DNA of 64,000 bases, taken from positions 1,116,001-1,180,000 of the forward strand of contig CBDBPN010000003.1 in NCBI GenBank assembly GCA_965208745.1, given 5' to 3'. The stretch's first letter is position 1, and every line of letters starts with the position of its first letter. Made by a program: the position numbers and the translations under genes. Below, piece after piece: positions 53,201 to 60,705 of this stretch. This DNA is from VXNE01 sp965208745. Lineage in GTDB: Bacteria > Pseudomonadota > Gammaproteobacteria > Pseudomonadales > Azotimanducaceae. Under the pieces are notes generated by a model. The model was not told the origin of the DNA and did no database searches. It worked only from the letters and a program-made list of their open reading frames with translations.

Positions 53201-54352
53201 ATGGCAGGTAGGTCGCGGTGGGTTCGGCGCTATCTGGCAAACGCGGTGCGCGACGACCTCCAGCGCAAGATGGTGTTCGTCGGTGGTCCGAGGCAGGTGG
53301 GCAAGACCACCCTGGCCCTCTCCCTGCTGGGCATCGACAGCGGCCGGCACCCGGCCTATCTCAACTGGGACGATCCGGTCGTCCGTCCCGACCTGATCCG
53401 GGGCAAGCTGCCGTCCGGTCAGGCACTGATCGTCCTCGACGAGGTGCACAAGTTCCCCCGGTGGCGCAACCTCGTCAAGGGACTCTACGACCGGGAAGGG
53501 GGCGACGTGTCTTTCCTCGTGACAGGGTCGGCACGCCTTGACCACTATCGCAAGGGTGGCGACTCCCTGCAGGGCCGCTACCACTACCATCGCCTGCATC
53601 CGTTTTCGCTGGGCGAATTGGTCGGGACCTCGCCAACAGCCGCGGACGTCGACGCGCTGATGCAGTTCGGCGGCTTTCCCGAGCCGCTGTTCGCCGGCAG
53701 TACACGCACCCTGAGGCGTTGGCAGCGCGAGCGTCTCGCGCGGGTGGTGTACGAAGACCTGCGGGATCTCGAGAACGTCCGGGACGTCGGCCTGCTGGAA
53801 CTCCTGGTCGACGCGTTACCGGAGCGCGTGGGGTCGCCCTTGTCCATCCGCAGCCTCAGCGAGGATCTCGGGGTGGCCCATGCGACCGTCGCCCGCTGGC
53901 TCGCCATCCTCGAGGCGCTGTACGTCTGCTTCCGCATTCCACCGTTCGGGGCCCCGCGCATCCGGGCGGTGAAGAAGGAGGCCAAGCTCTATCTCTGGGA
54001 CTGGTCGCAGGTCCCGGACATGGGCGAACGCTTCGAGAACCTGGTCGCCTGCCAGCTCCTGAAGTACTGCCACCACGTGGAGGACACCGAGGGGTACAGC
54101 ATGGAACTCCGGTTCATCCGGGACACCGACCGCCGCGAAGTGGACTTCGTGGTGCTGCGGGACGGCGTGGCGCTGTTCGCGGTGGAGTGCAAGTCGGGTG
54201 AGAAGTCGCCGGGCCGTGCAATCGACTACTTCCGTCAACGGACGACCATCGACGACTTCTATCAGGTCCATCTCGGAAAGCGCGACTACGTGGCTGGAAG
54301 AACGCGCGTCCTGCCATTCCGGACTTTCTGCGCCGAACTCAGCATGCCGTGA
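53201..54352 (+). CDS. AAA ATPase with DUF4143 and nuclease-like C-terminus
   Basis: A 383-residue ATPase of the same group as those at 27.8 and 38.4 kb. Walker A is 'FVGGPRQVGKTTLALSLL' (near residue 30), Walker B 'GQALIVLDEVHKFPRW', sensor-1 'VSFLVTGSARLD'. The winged-helix is 'SIRSLSEDLGVAHATVARWLAILEALYVCFRI'. The C-terminus has 'RREVDFVVLRDGVALFAVECKSGEK', a complete E-x-D...E-x-K, so of the three copies this has the best-preserved nuclease-like motif. It stands at the left edge of the accessory stretch with the DUF262/HEPN pair and pseudogenes. The role of the family is not known; transposition-like spread is likely. Confidence 0.86.
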   Translation: MAGRSRWVRRYLANAVRDDLQRKMVFVGGPRQVGKTTLALSLLGIDSGRHPAYLNWDDPVVRPDLIRGKLPSGQALIVLDEVHKFPRWRNLVKGLYDREGGDVSFLVTGSARLDHYRKGGDSLQGRYHYHRLHPFSLGELVGTSPTAADVDALMQFGGFPEPLFAGSTRTLRRWQRERLARVVYEDLRDLENVRDVGLLELLVDALPERVGSPLSIRSLSEDLGVAHATVARWLAILEALYVCFRIPPFGAPRIRAVKKEAKLYLWDWSQVPDMGERFENLVACQLLKYCHHVEDTEGYSMELRFIRDTDRREVDFVVLRDGVALFAVECKSGEKSPGRAIDYFRQRTTIDDFYQVHLGKRDYVAGRTRVLPFRTFCAELSMP

Positions 54353-55324
54353 GCGCCCTCGCGATCGCCCGTCCCAATGTGCTGCAGGTGTCCGAGACAG
54401 GGCCCGGCTGATCTCGCGCTCCTGCTGATGGTGCCCTCAAGGCATAACAGCGTTCGCGAGTCTTCTCCGAGGGTCTCCTCTCGCCGTTAGGGCAGCAGAT
54501 AAGGACCCGTCTACCGTTCGCGACCCGAGCGGTTGTGTCCCGCTCCCGGATACGTGGTGGCGGCGGTGCCCTGGAGTTCTCGGATCGGAACACCGCGAGC
54601 GGACTGACAGGCGAGTCCCGCCGCCTACGCGCAATGGCCCGCCGACGACCGGGCACTCCCGGGGGCCCACCTGCGCGCTTCCGCCGCGACCACATTGAGC
54701 GTCGCGGATCGACATGCCGAGCCCCGCCAGTACAAGCAGGCGGCCGCGGGTTGACGAGCCCCTCTACGTTGCCAGCTATCGCGTCGCCCACGCCGTCGCA
54801 AGCCGATCACCGCGACATCGCGCTCGCACAGTTATTGCGCGAGCGAGCCGTGCGACCCGGCAGCCTCCCTCCGAGTTCCACCGACCCTTCCGCCGGACGC
54901 GTTCCCTCCGCCGTGGGCACGAAGAGTGCCTCGGACCCAGGTCAACAGCGGCAGCCGATGTCGCAACCGATCCCGCCAGCTCCGCATCGCCCCCCAACTC
55001 GACCGCAGCAGCCGCATTGCGTCAACCTTTCCCATCTTCCCAACCGCCGGAGGACGGCAACCCGGCTGCCCTTGGCCCCGCGCCCCGACTAACCTGACCT
55101 GCCAATCGTGCGACAAAGCTCACGTTCCCCCTCTTTTCCGACAGACCCCTTGTGCGCGCCTCCACGACCGCCCCCAATAGCGAGCCTACTTTGACACCGG
55201 CACCCAAGTGACTATGATCGACAATCCGCAACGTGCGCGGATCGCGCGTGCTTTCCGGTCCCCCGGGCCCTCGGGACCTTCACCAGCGCATCCGTCGCTC
55301 CCAACATCTACGACCGGAGGAGAC
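54353..55324. other. Long non-coding stretch with decayed sequence
   Basis: About 970 bp without an intact gene. Open frames here are rich in Arg, Pro and Ser and look like chance. The part 54583-54950 is a decayed cyclase copy (listed apart). The last 130 bp before 55325 have falling GC and should hold the promoter of the DUF262 gene; ggagg at 55317 gives its ribosome site. I see no tRNA or RNA gene. Confidence 0.6.
54583..54950 (-). pseudogene. Decayed 3' copy of the cyclase-family gene
   Basis: Base-by-base this matches the 3' part of the cyclase gene at 58129 with many small gaps: gatcggaacaccgcgagcgg against gatcagaacaccgcgagcgg, then catgccgagccccgccagta, then cacgagcccctc. The stop codon of the live gene (TGA on the minus strand) is changed here. 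Frame is lost throughout by deletions. Similarity fades beyond ~54950. It shows that a second cyclase copy once lay here and decayed, 3.5 kb from the intact gene. Confidence 0.8.
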
Positions 55325-56389
55325 GTGAAGCAGTTCGACGCCAGAGCGTACAGCGTGGCCGACTTCCTCGAATGGCACGCGAGCCACCTTCTGGACCTTT
55401 CGCCCAAGTTCCAACGCCGAAGCGTATGGACACGCGCAGCCAAGTCTTTTCTGATTGACACGATCCTACGCGGCAAGCCAATCCCCAAAGTGCTCCTTAC
55501 TCAGGATCTTGTAGGCAAGAAGAACGTGAGAACAGTGGTTGACGGACAGCAGCGGATTCGCTCCATCCTTGAGTTCGTCGACGGCACCTTTACCGTTCTG
55601 AGAACCCACAATCCGGAGTACGCAGGCAAGACCTTCGATGATCTTGACGACGAAGCTCAAACCGCAATCCTCCAATACGAGATCGGTGTCGACCTACTCT
55701 ACAACGTAGGTCTGGCAGACATGCTAGACATATTTGCGAGGATCAACACCTACTCCGTTACGTTGAACGCTCAAGAGAAGCTGAACGCAAAATACCTAGG
55801 TGTCTTCAAAACAACCGCGTACGAGCTTGCCTTCGCCTATGCAAGCTACTTCATCGAGGGTGGCGTGCTCACCGAGAAGCAAGTCACGCGTATGGCAGAG
55901 GCGAGACTCGCCTCGGATATGCTGGTCGCCCTGATCGGCGGTGTTCAGACAATAAAGAACATCGAACGATACTATCGGCAGTTCGAGTCCGAGGAGATCG
56001 TTCCCGGAGACGTCGAGAAGGCAGTCGATTGGTTCCACAACACGATGAAGATTATCGGAGCAATCTATTCCGTAGAAGACTTGAAGAGCACGAATTGGTC
56101 TCGTCCACACTGGTTCTACACGCTCTTCGTCTGCGTCGCGCACGCGCAAAAGGCCGTAGACGGGTTGACCAACATGCCGCAGCCATCTATCGCAAACCGG
56201 CTCTTGAAGCGTTGGAAGAGCAGACTTGACGAGATCAGTGCGCTCTACGATCACTACACGTCCATGAGCGAAGAAGATGTGCCCGCTTCCTTTGCGCGCT
56301 TCATCAACTTTGCCCAGAGGCGCACAACGGATACGGATGCCCGTGTGGAGCGGGCCAGGTTCGTACTGGACGTTCTAGCGAATGAATAG
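55325..56389 (+). CDS. DUF262 (GmrS/ParB-like) protein, candidate defence component
   Basis: About 354 residues from GTG 55325, chosen because GGAGG lies 4-5 nt before it and the family homology starts here ('VKQFDARAYSVADFLEW'); an ATG at 55208 is open but poor. 'LSPKFQRRSVW' (P-x-F-Q-R) and 'VRTVVDGQQRIRSILEF' (D-G-Q-Q-R near 73-77) are the NTP-binding or hydrolysing DUF262 signature. The C-terminal HNH (DUF1524) of GmrSD proteins is missing: the protein ends in helices. A HEPN protein gene overlaps its stop by 8 nt. Codon choice is clearly less GC-rich than the neighbours, so it was acquired. Likely a nucleotide sensor or switch in an anti-phage pair. Confidence 0.8.
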   Translation: MKQFDARAYSVADFLEWHASHLLDLSPKFQRRSVWTRAAKSFLIDTILRGKPIPKVLLTQDLVGKKNVRTVVDGQQRIRSILEFVDGTFTVLRTHNPEYAGKTFDDLDDEAQTAILQYEIGVDLLYNVGLADMLDIFARINTYSVTLNAQEKLNAKYLGVFKTTAYELAFAYASYFIEGGVLTEKQVTRMAEARLASDMLVALIGGVQTIKNIERYYRQFESEEIVPGDVEKAVDWFHNTMKIIGAIYSVEDLKSTNWSRPHWFYTLFVCVAHAQKAVDGLTNMPQPSIANRLLKRWKSRLDEISALYDHYTSMSEEDVPASFARFINFAQRRTTDTDARVERARFVLDVLANE

Positions 56390-57011
56390 TCAGGAGTTTG
56401 CTGCGTTTAGCAAGGGAATCACTGGTCGCCATGACCAGACGCAAGAGTTGGTGGAGGAGGTCGACCCGGCACCGACAGACGATGAGTCGACCGACATCGA
56501 GGCCGACATCTTTGCCGAAGCCGTCTTCCTGCGGTCGTTTGCCGCCTTCGAAGTAGATTTGGAGCGGCTCTTTCTGCACTACGTAACCGGTGGCGCCTCG
56601 TTGGGCGGCGCCACTGCCAAGACCTACCTTGCCATAAGCGACGAGAATCAAGCCAGAAATCTGACTAGGGCGGGATGGAGATACCTCTCCTGGGCGAAGC
56701 CCCAGCAAGTTCGGCAGACCGCGCAGAACTATATGTTGAACGGCTGGCCAATTAGCGACATGATGAACGCCAAGGCGCAGGATTTAGCCGACTGCGAGCG
56801 GGTACGCAATCGTATCGCACATCACTCTCCGGAAGCAGTAGTGCAATTCGGATTGGTGCAAAGAAACTGGCTACAAACAGAGCGGGTCTTTTCGCTGTCG
56901 CCCGGGCAGTTTCTCCGAATCAGGAGCCGAAGGCTGCAAAAGCTACATCTCGAACACTACCTTGAGGCGATGAACGATACCCTTTGCGCAATTGTGGATC
57001 CGCCACCGTGA
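56382..57011 (+). CDS. HEPN-like nuclease (MAE_28990-type), partner of DUF262 protein
   Basis: A 209-residue helical protein. 'DCERVRNRIAHHSPEAV' has the HEPN motif R-N-x3-H (Arg142, Asn143, His147), the RNase active site of the superfamily; helices before it carry 'FLRSFAAFEVDLERLFLHYV', as in MAE_28990/MAE_18760-like members. ATG 56382 overlaps the DUF262 stop by 8 nt, so the two are coupled. In GmrSD-like systems the nuclease is fused; here the DUF262 partner lacks one, so HEPN could be the effector cutting RNA. Lower GC than the host genome. This assignment is by motif; activity is untested. Confidence 0.75.
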   Translation: MNSQEFAAFSKGITGRHDQTQELVEEVDPAPTDDESTDIEADIFAEAVFLRSFAAFEVDLERLFLHYVTGGASLGGATAKTYLAISDENQARNLTRAGWRYLSWAKPQQVRQTAQNYMLNGWPISDMMNAKAQDLADCERVRNRIAHHSPEAVVQFGLVQRNWLQTERVFSLSPGQFLRIRSRRLQKLHLEHYLEAMNDTLCAIVDPPP

Positions 57012-57074
57012 GCCCTGACTCCTCGCCGGTAACCCTGAGCTCTCTCAGGCTACCGCATACTCGCGCACGCTGAA

Positions 57075-57300
57075 ATCGCCGAATGAGTTCTTTGGCGGCG
57101 AGTCGATTGCAGGAGATTGTGCGCGCCCTAGTGCGCGAGATAGAGAACAAACGGCTGGTTGCGGCTGTGTTCGATGACCTTCACGGCTTCGTCAATGAAG
57201 TAGTCGGCGAGGTAGCCGCCCGATTCAAATCCCTCGCTCCCATTGAACGAGACACCGTAAGGAACGAGGGTCCACTCCTTGCGATTGACGACGCGCCACC
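57075..57300 (-). pseudogene. Sulfatase gene remnant
   Basis: On the minus strand the frame reads '...FNGSEGFESGGYLADYFIDEAVKVIEHSRNQPFVLYLAH', stop (TAG at 57128-57130 in place of Trp), 'GAHNLLQS'. This matches residues of the live sulfatase at 39.8 kb ('GYLTDYYTDEAVKVIEANRHRPFFLYLAHWGIHNPLQ'). The ends on both sides are lost. It is a decayed internal fragment. It is not the source of the intact gene since it differs in many residues. Confidence 0.8.
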
Positions 57301-57409
57301 GCGGACCGTGTCAGGGGCAAGCCCGAACGTCCGTCTTCCCGCCTGGCATGCATCAATCCTGACCTCCCGCTCGCGATGCGTCCAGCGCCTCCCAGCTCCT
57401 GCCTGATGG

Positions 57410-58096
57410 TGTAGGGTTTGTTTCGCTCGTCGGCACTGGATGCTGGAGACAGGGTGGGCACTCGGACGTACTCCCCGATGTCCGCCGCCTTACGAAACAT
57501 CGCCACGTCGCCCCAAACTTCGCCCTCCGCGCCCAGGGCACCAATGCCAAAGCCCTCGACCGTCGCACCGTAAACCGCCGCCTGCAGACCTAGTCGATGA
57601 CGCAGTTTGGGGCTGGCATTCTCGATGACATCCGGTGCGGCAAACAGCACTTAGTTTTCCTGGGACCGGATCCAGGGTTTCGTGCACGCCATCACAACAA
57701 TGTGACGTGGCTTTGCAGACCGATTGACCCCGTTCCATGAAGCACGCGGCTGTCCCAGAGCATGATGGCGCCTGCCTTCGCTTCCAGATTGATGGGTCTC
57801 AGCCGATCGCCCATGGCCCCGATCGTCCCATTGCTGCCCGCTTCAGTGAAGATCCCGTGCGATCCAAGGACCATCAATGTCCCCCCACTCTGGTTATGCA
57901 CCCTCCGGGAGTCAGGGTCTTCAGGATTGCGCGCGTTTTCCAGTGTTCTTTCACCATACGTAGGCTGCAACATCGGATTGTTCTTGATCAGCGAGGCCAT
58001 GGGTTCCGCCGAACCGAAAAACTGGCTGTATGGTGTACAAGCGCCCTGCGATCGCTCCTGAATGTGGTCATTCGTAAACTCGATTGCTATGCCCAT
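57410..58096 (-). pseudogene. Phytanoyl-CoA dioxygenase-family pseudogene
   Basis: From 58096 the frame gives 'GGTLMVLGSHGIFTEAG' and 'LEAKAGAIMLWDSRVLHGTG', the PhyH iron-site end (His in 'LHGTG'). Near 57728 the frame shifts: the family continues as 'NGVNRSAKPRHIVVMACTKPWIRSQEN' in another frame, then an in-frame TAA at about 57652, then 'VLFAAPDVIENASPKLRHRLGLQAAVYGATVEGFG'. The N-terminal ~100 residues with the first iron ligands are missing or altered. With one frameshift and one stop it cannot make an active enzyme. Its GC is lower than the flanks. Confidence 0.8.
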
Positions 58097-58128
58097 ACGG
58101 CACGCTCCCTTGATTGACGCGCCCCGGA

Positions 58129-59121
58129 TCAGAACACCGCGAGCGGATTGAGCGGCGAGCCCGTCCCGCCGCGCACGCGCAACGGCGCGCCGACGAACAG
58201 GAACTCCCAGCGGTCGCGCTTGCGGGCTTCCTCAGCGACCACGTCGAGGTCGAGGTTGTCGAGGATCAGCATGCCGAGCCCCGCCAGTACGAGCTGGTGC
58301 AACGGGTTCACGAGCCCCTCCAGGTTGCCCGGCATCACATCGCTCACGCCGTCACAGCCGATCACGGCGACGTCGCGCTCGCGCAACCATGTCGCCAGCG
58401 AGGCGTGCGAGCCGGCGGCCGCCTCCATGAAGTTCCACTTGCCCTTCTGGCGGACACGTTCCCACCGCCCGGTACGCACGAGGAGTACGTCTCCGCTCCC
58501 GATCTCGATGCCGGTTCGCTCCTCCCACGCCTCGAAGTCCTCCGGCATGATCGCCGCCCCCGGCTCGAGGAAATCGACCCCCATGAACCATGCCATGTCC
58601 ACAAGGACGCCGCGGGTGACGATGCCGTCCTTCGCGTTGTGGATTCCCAGGGTGTCGACGCCGTCGACCAGACCTTCGAACGGCAGGCCATTGTAGAAGA
58701 ACCCGCCGTGCGCGAAGTGCGGCAGCCCGTCCACGTGCGAGTGCGCGAAACCGTGGTACGAGACGCGGTACTCGTCGCCCGCCACCTGGTGGTTGCCGAA
58801 CACCGATGTCTCCCGCTCGTGGAAGAAGGGATTCTGGTTCCACTCATCGGGGACCGTGTTGAGATCGAGCGCCATCGACACGGCGATGCCATCCTGCACC
58901 AGCCGCGCCGCCGCCAGGCGCTTCTCCGGTGTGATGAGGTTGAGCGTCCCCATCTCGTCGTCGTCGCCCCAGCGTCCCCAGTTCGAGATCTCCTCGAACC
59001 ATTGCTGGTACTGCGCGGCGTCCACCGGCGGCGCCGTCGCTTCGATCGCGCTGGCCGGCGTGGCAAGAAAGAAGGCGGCCGCAAGCGCGGCACCCACAGA
59101 TGCGTGCGGTTTCATATCCAT
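58129..59121 (-). CDS. Cyclase/kynurenine-formamidase-like family protein, exported
   Basis: A 330-residue protein with a signal peptide ending 'ATPASAIEATAPP'. The core 'SYHGFAHSHVDGLPHFAHGG' contains the metal motif H-x3-H-x-D-x3-H of the 'cyclase' family (kynurenine formamidase KynB and relatives). 'NGLPFEGLVDGVDTLGIHNAKDGIVTRGVLVDMA' and 'SGDVLLVRTGRWE' follow the family order. A hydrolase for a formamide, lactone or similar bond acting outside the cytoplasm is likely. A decayed copy of its 3' half lies at 54.6 kb, and PhyH and sulfatase remnants sit between. Confidence 0.88.
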   Translation of the reverse strand: MDMKPHASVGAALAAAFFLATPASAIEATAPPVDAAQYQQWFEEISNWGRWGDDDEMGTLNLITPEKRLAAARLVQDGIAVSMALDLNTVPDEWNQNPFFHERETSVFGNHQVAGDEYRVSYHGFAHSHVDGLPHFAHGGFFYNGLPFEGLVDGVDTLGIHNAKDGIVTRGVLVDMAWFMGVDFLEPGAAIMPEDFEAWEERTGIEIGSGDVLLVRTGRWERVRQKGKWNFMEAAAGSHASLATWLRERDVAVIGCDGVSDVMPGNLEGLVNPLHQLVLAGLGMLILDNLDLDVVAEEARKRDRWEFLFVGAPLRVRGGTGSPLNPLAVF

Positions 59122-59257
59122 TCCTCATGCAGGTAGCCCGTGATGCGAGCCTATATCGCTTCCGCCGGCAGGAACACCGCGGGGAGCCCAGCCTTGACCC
59201 GACGTCGCGGTCCATGGACCCTGCACGCTCACACACCGCTCCCAGGGAGGCTTCCCC

Positions 59258-59968
59258 ATGTCCGACGCGCCCGTCACCGCCATCGTCGAGTTCCAGATCC
59301 GCCCCGAGAACGTCACCATGGACGGCTGGCTGGACATCTGGGACAAGCGCGCCCGGGACGCGTGGGAAGGCGAGCCCGAGACCTCCGCCTATGCCGCGGC
59401 CGTCAACCTCGAGGACGAGCGCAACGTGCTCGTCTTCGAGCGCTACACCCACGGAGCAGGCAGCATCAGGAAGCACCAGCAGCGCGAGGCGCACGCGGAA
59501 CTCACCCGGACGATGGGTGAGCGCAACGTCACGAAACGTCGTGTGCTTTCCGCACTGTTCGAGGACGTCCCCGACTACGGATGGTGGTCACGCGCCGACG
59601 CCGACGGCCAGGCCGGTGCGGCCGGCGCCATCGTCACGCTCCTCGGCATGCACTTCCCGGACGAGGCGACGCGGGCCGCATTCATCGAAGTCTCCGGCGG
59701 ACACGCGGAGTACTGCTGGCGGGAAGAGCCCGAGACGCTGATCTACACGGGAGGCCTCGCCACCGCCGACGCCGACCGCGAGATCGATCTCAAGACGGGC
59801 GACCTCGTCTTCGTGATGGTCACGACCGACATGGCGGCGACCGAGAAGCACGCCAACGATCCGAATCACCTGGCGCTCGGCGCCAAGTTCGCGGAGCGGG
59901 GCATCGCGATGGACCAGGTCTTCCTGCGCAGCTACCGGGCCACGGGCAACGGGTATTTCTGGCGCTGA
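59258..59968 (+). CDS. Dimeric alpha/beta-barrel protein, ABM-like, unknown function
   Basis: A 236-residue cytoplasmic protein with two similar halves: 'VTAIVEFQIRPENVTMDGWLDIWDKRARDAW...LVFERYTHG' and 'AIVTLLGMHFPDEATRAAFIEVSGGHAEYCW...LIYTGGLA'. This suggests two ferredoxin-like folds as in antibiotic biosynthesis monooxygenases (ABM/YdhR type) fused in tandem. No cofactor motif is expected in that family. GGGAGG lies 8 nt before ATG 59258. It is divergent from the cyclase gene by 136 bp. The function cannot be stated; similarity to ABM is inference from pattern, not search. Confidence 0.65.
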   Translation: MSDAPVTAIVEFQIRPENVTMDGWLDIWDKRARDAWEGEPETSAYAAAVNLEDERNVLVFERYTHGAGSIRKHQQREAHAELTRTMGERNVTKRRVLSALFEDVPDYGWWSRADADGQAGAAGAIVTLLGMHFPDEATRAAFIEVSGGHAEYCWREEPETLIYTGGLATADADREIDLKTGDLVFVMVTTDMAATEKHANDPNHLALGAKFAERGIAMDQVFLRSYRATGNGYFWR

Positions 59969-60019
59969 GAACGCATCTGCCGGACCAGTGCCGCACGGAC
60001 AACTGGCCGTGCCGGGCGT

Positions 60020-60058
60020 GGCTACGTATACTCTGTTGCATTATACGTATACGTAGCC
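60020..60058. promoter_or_regulatory. 11-bp inverted repeat operator before the antitoxin/VapC pair
   Basis: ggctacgtata (60020-60030) is repeated as tatacgtagcc (60048-60058) with a 17-bp AT-rich spacer that itself holds tacgtata-like steps. It ends 7 bp before the antitoxin ATG at 60066, covering the probable promoter. This is the usual layout of an autoregulatory toxin-antitoxin operator. No direct evidence of binding. Confidence 0.6.
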
Positions 60059-60065
60059 AATATCC

Positions 60066-60287
60066 GTGAAGAGAAAGCTGACGGTCACCGTCGACGAGGA
60101 GGTGCTCCCCTTGGCCAAACGCTATGCCCGCGCCCGGGGGGTTTCGCTGTCGTCCGTCGTAGAGCAATCGCTGTGGACCGCCGTCCGGGAAGACAGCCCC
60201 TCGTTCTCGTCAAGGTGGCGCGGGCGATTCCGGCCCGCCGACCGCGATGACCCGAGGTATGCCGCACTGGCGGAGAAGTACCTCTGA
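60066..60287 (+). CDS. DUF6364-type antitoxin
   Basis: A 73-residue protein: 'KRKLTVTVDEEVLPLAKRYARARGVSLSSVVEQSLW' has the ribbon-helix-helix pattern (strand 'KLTVTVDEE', then two helices) of DUF6364 antitoxins. The C-terminus 'RFRPADRDDPRYAALAEKYL' is the toxin-binding tail. It is followed by a PIN toxin gene that begins inside its stop codon. An inverted repeat just upstream fits repression by the antitoxin. Short, but pairing and motif support it well. Confidence 0.85.
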   Translation: MKRKLTVTVDEEVLPLAKRYARARGVSLSSVVEQSLWTAVREDSPSFSSRWRGRFRPADRDDPRYAALAEKYL

Positions 60288-60691
60288 TACTGGTCGATAC
60301 CGACGTTCTGATCGATGTCGCACTCGATAGGCATCCCCACTCGGGGCCGGCCGCCGACATCCTCGACCGGCTCGAGTACGGCGGTCCGCGCGCTTTCATC
60401 GCGTGGCACACCGTCTCCAACTTCTACTACCTCGTGGCCCCCACCCTCAGCGGGTCGGGCGCCCGCGATTTCATCGCCGAACTGACGCGATTCGTCGAGG
60501 TCGCTCAGGCCGGAACCGATGCGATCCGCTACGCCACCGGACTGCCGATGGCCGACTTCGAAGATGCCATGCAGGTGGCGGCTGCGCGCGCGTGCGGGGC
60601 ACAGAACATCGTGACCACGAACGTGCGCGATTTCCGCCGATCCCCGATTCGGGCCGTCAGTCCGGAGGAAGCCTTGGCGGAACTCTTCTAG
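60284..60691 (+). CDS. vapC: PIN-domain VapC-type toxin
   Basis: A 135-residue PIN protein. The family start 'ILVDTDVLIDVALDRHP' begins at CTG 60284, which overlaps the antitoxin TGA; ordinary calling would start only at ATG 60434 and lose the first catalytic Asp. Later acidic residues are in 'MADFEDAMQVAAARACGAQNIVTTNVRDFRRSP'. The set D, E/D, D, D of the metal site is complete. The use of CTG as start is inferred from the overlap and the alignment of 'MILVDTDVLID' in related toxins. Confidence 0.82.
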   Translation: MILVDTDVLIDVALDRHPHSGPAADILDRLEYGGPRAFIAWHTVSNFYYLVAPTLSGSGARDFIAELTRFVEVAQAGTDAIRYATGLPMADFEDAMQVAAARACGAQNIVTTNVRDFRRSPIRAVSPEEALAELF

Positions 60692-60705
60692 TAGCTCGCG
60701 ACCTG

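Noticed and set aside
57083..57406. Plus-strand open frame of 107 codons
   Set aside because: It is antisense to the sulfatase remnant and has no recognisable motif.
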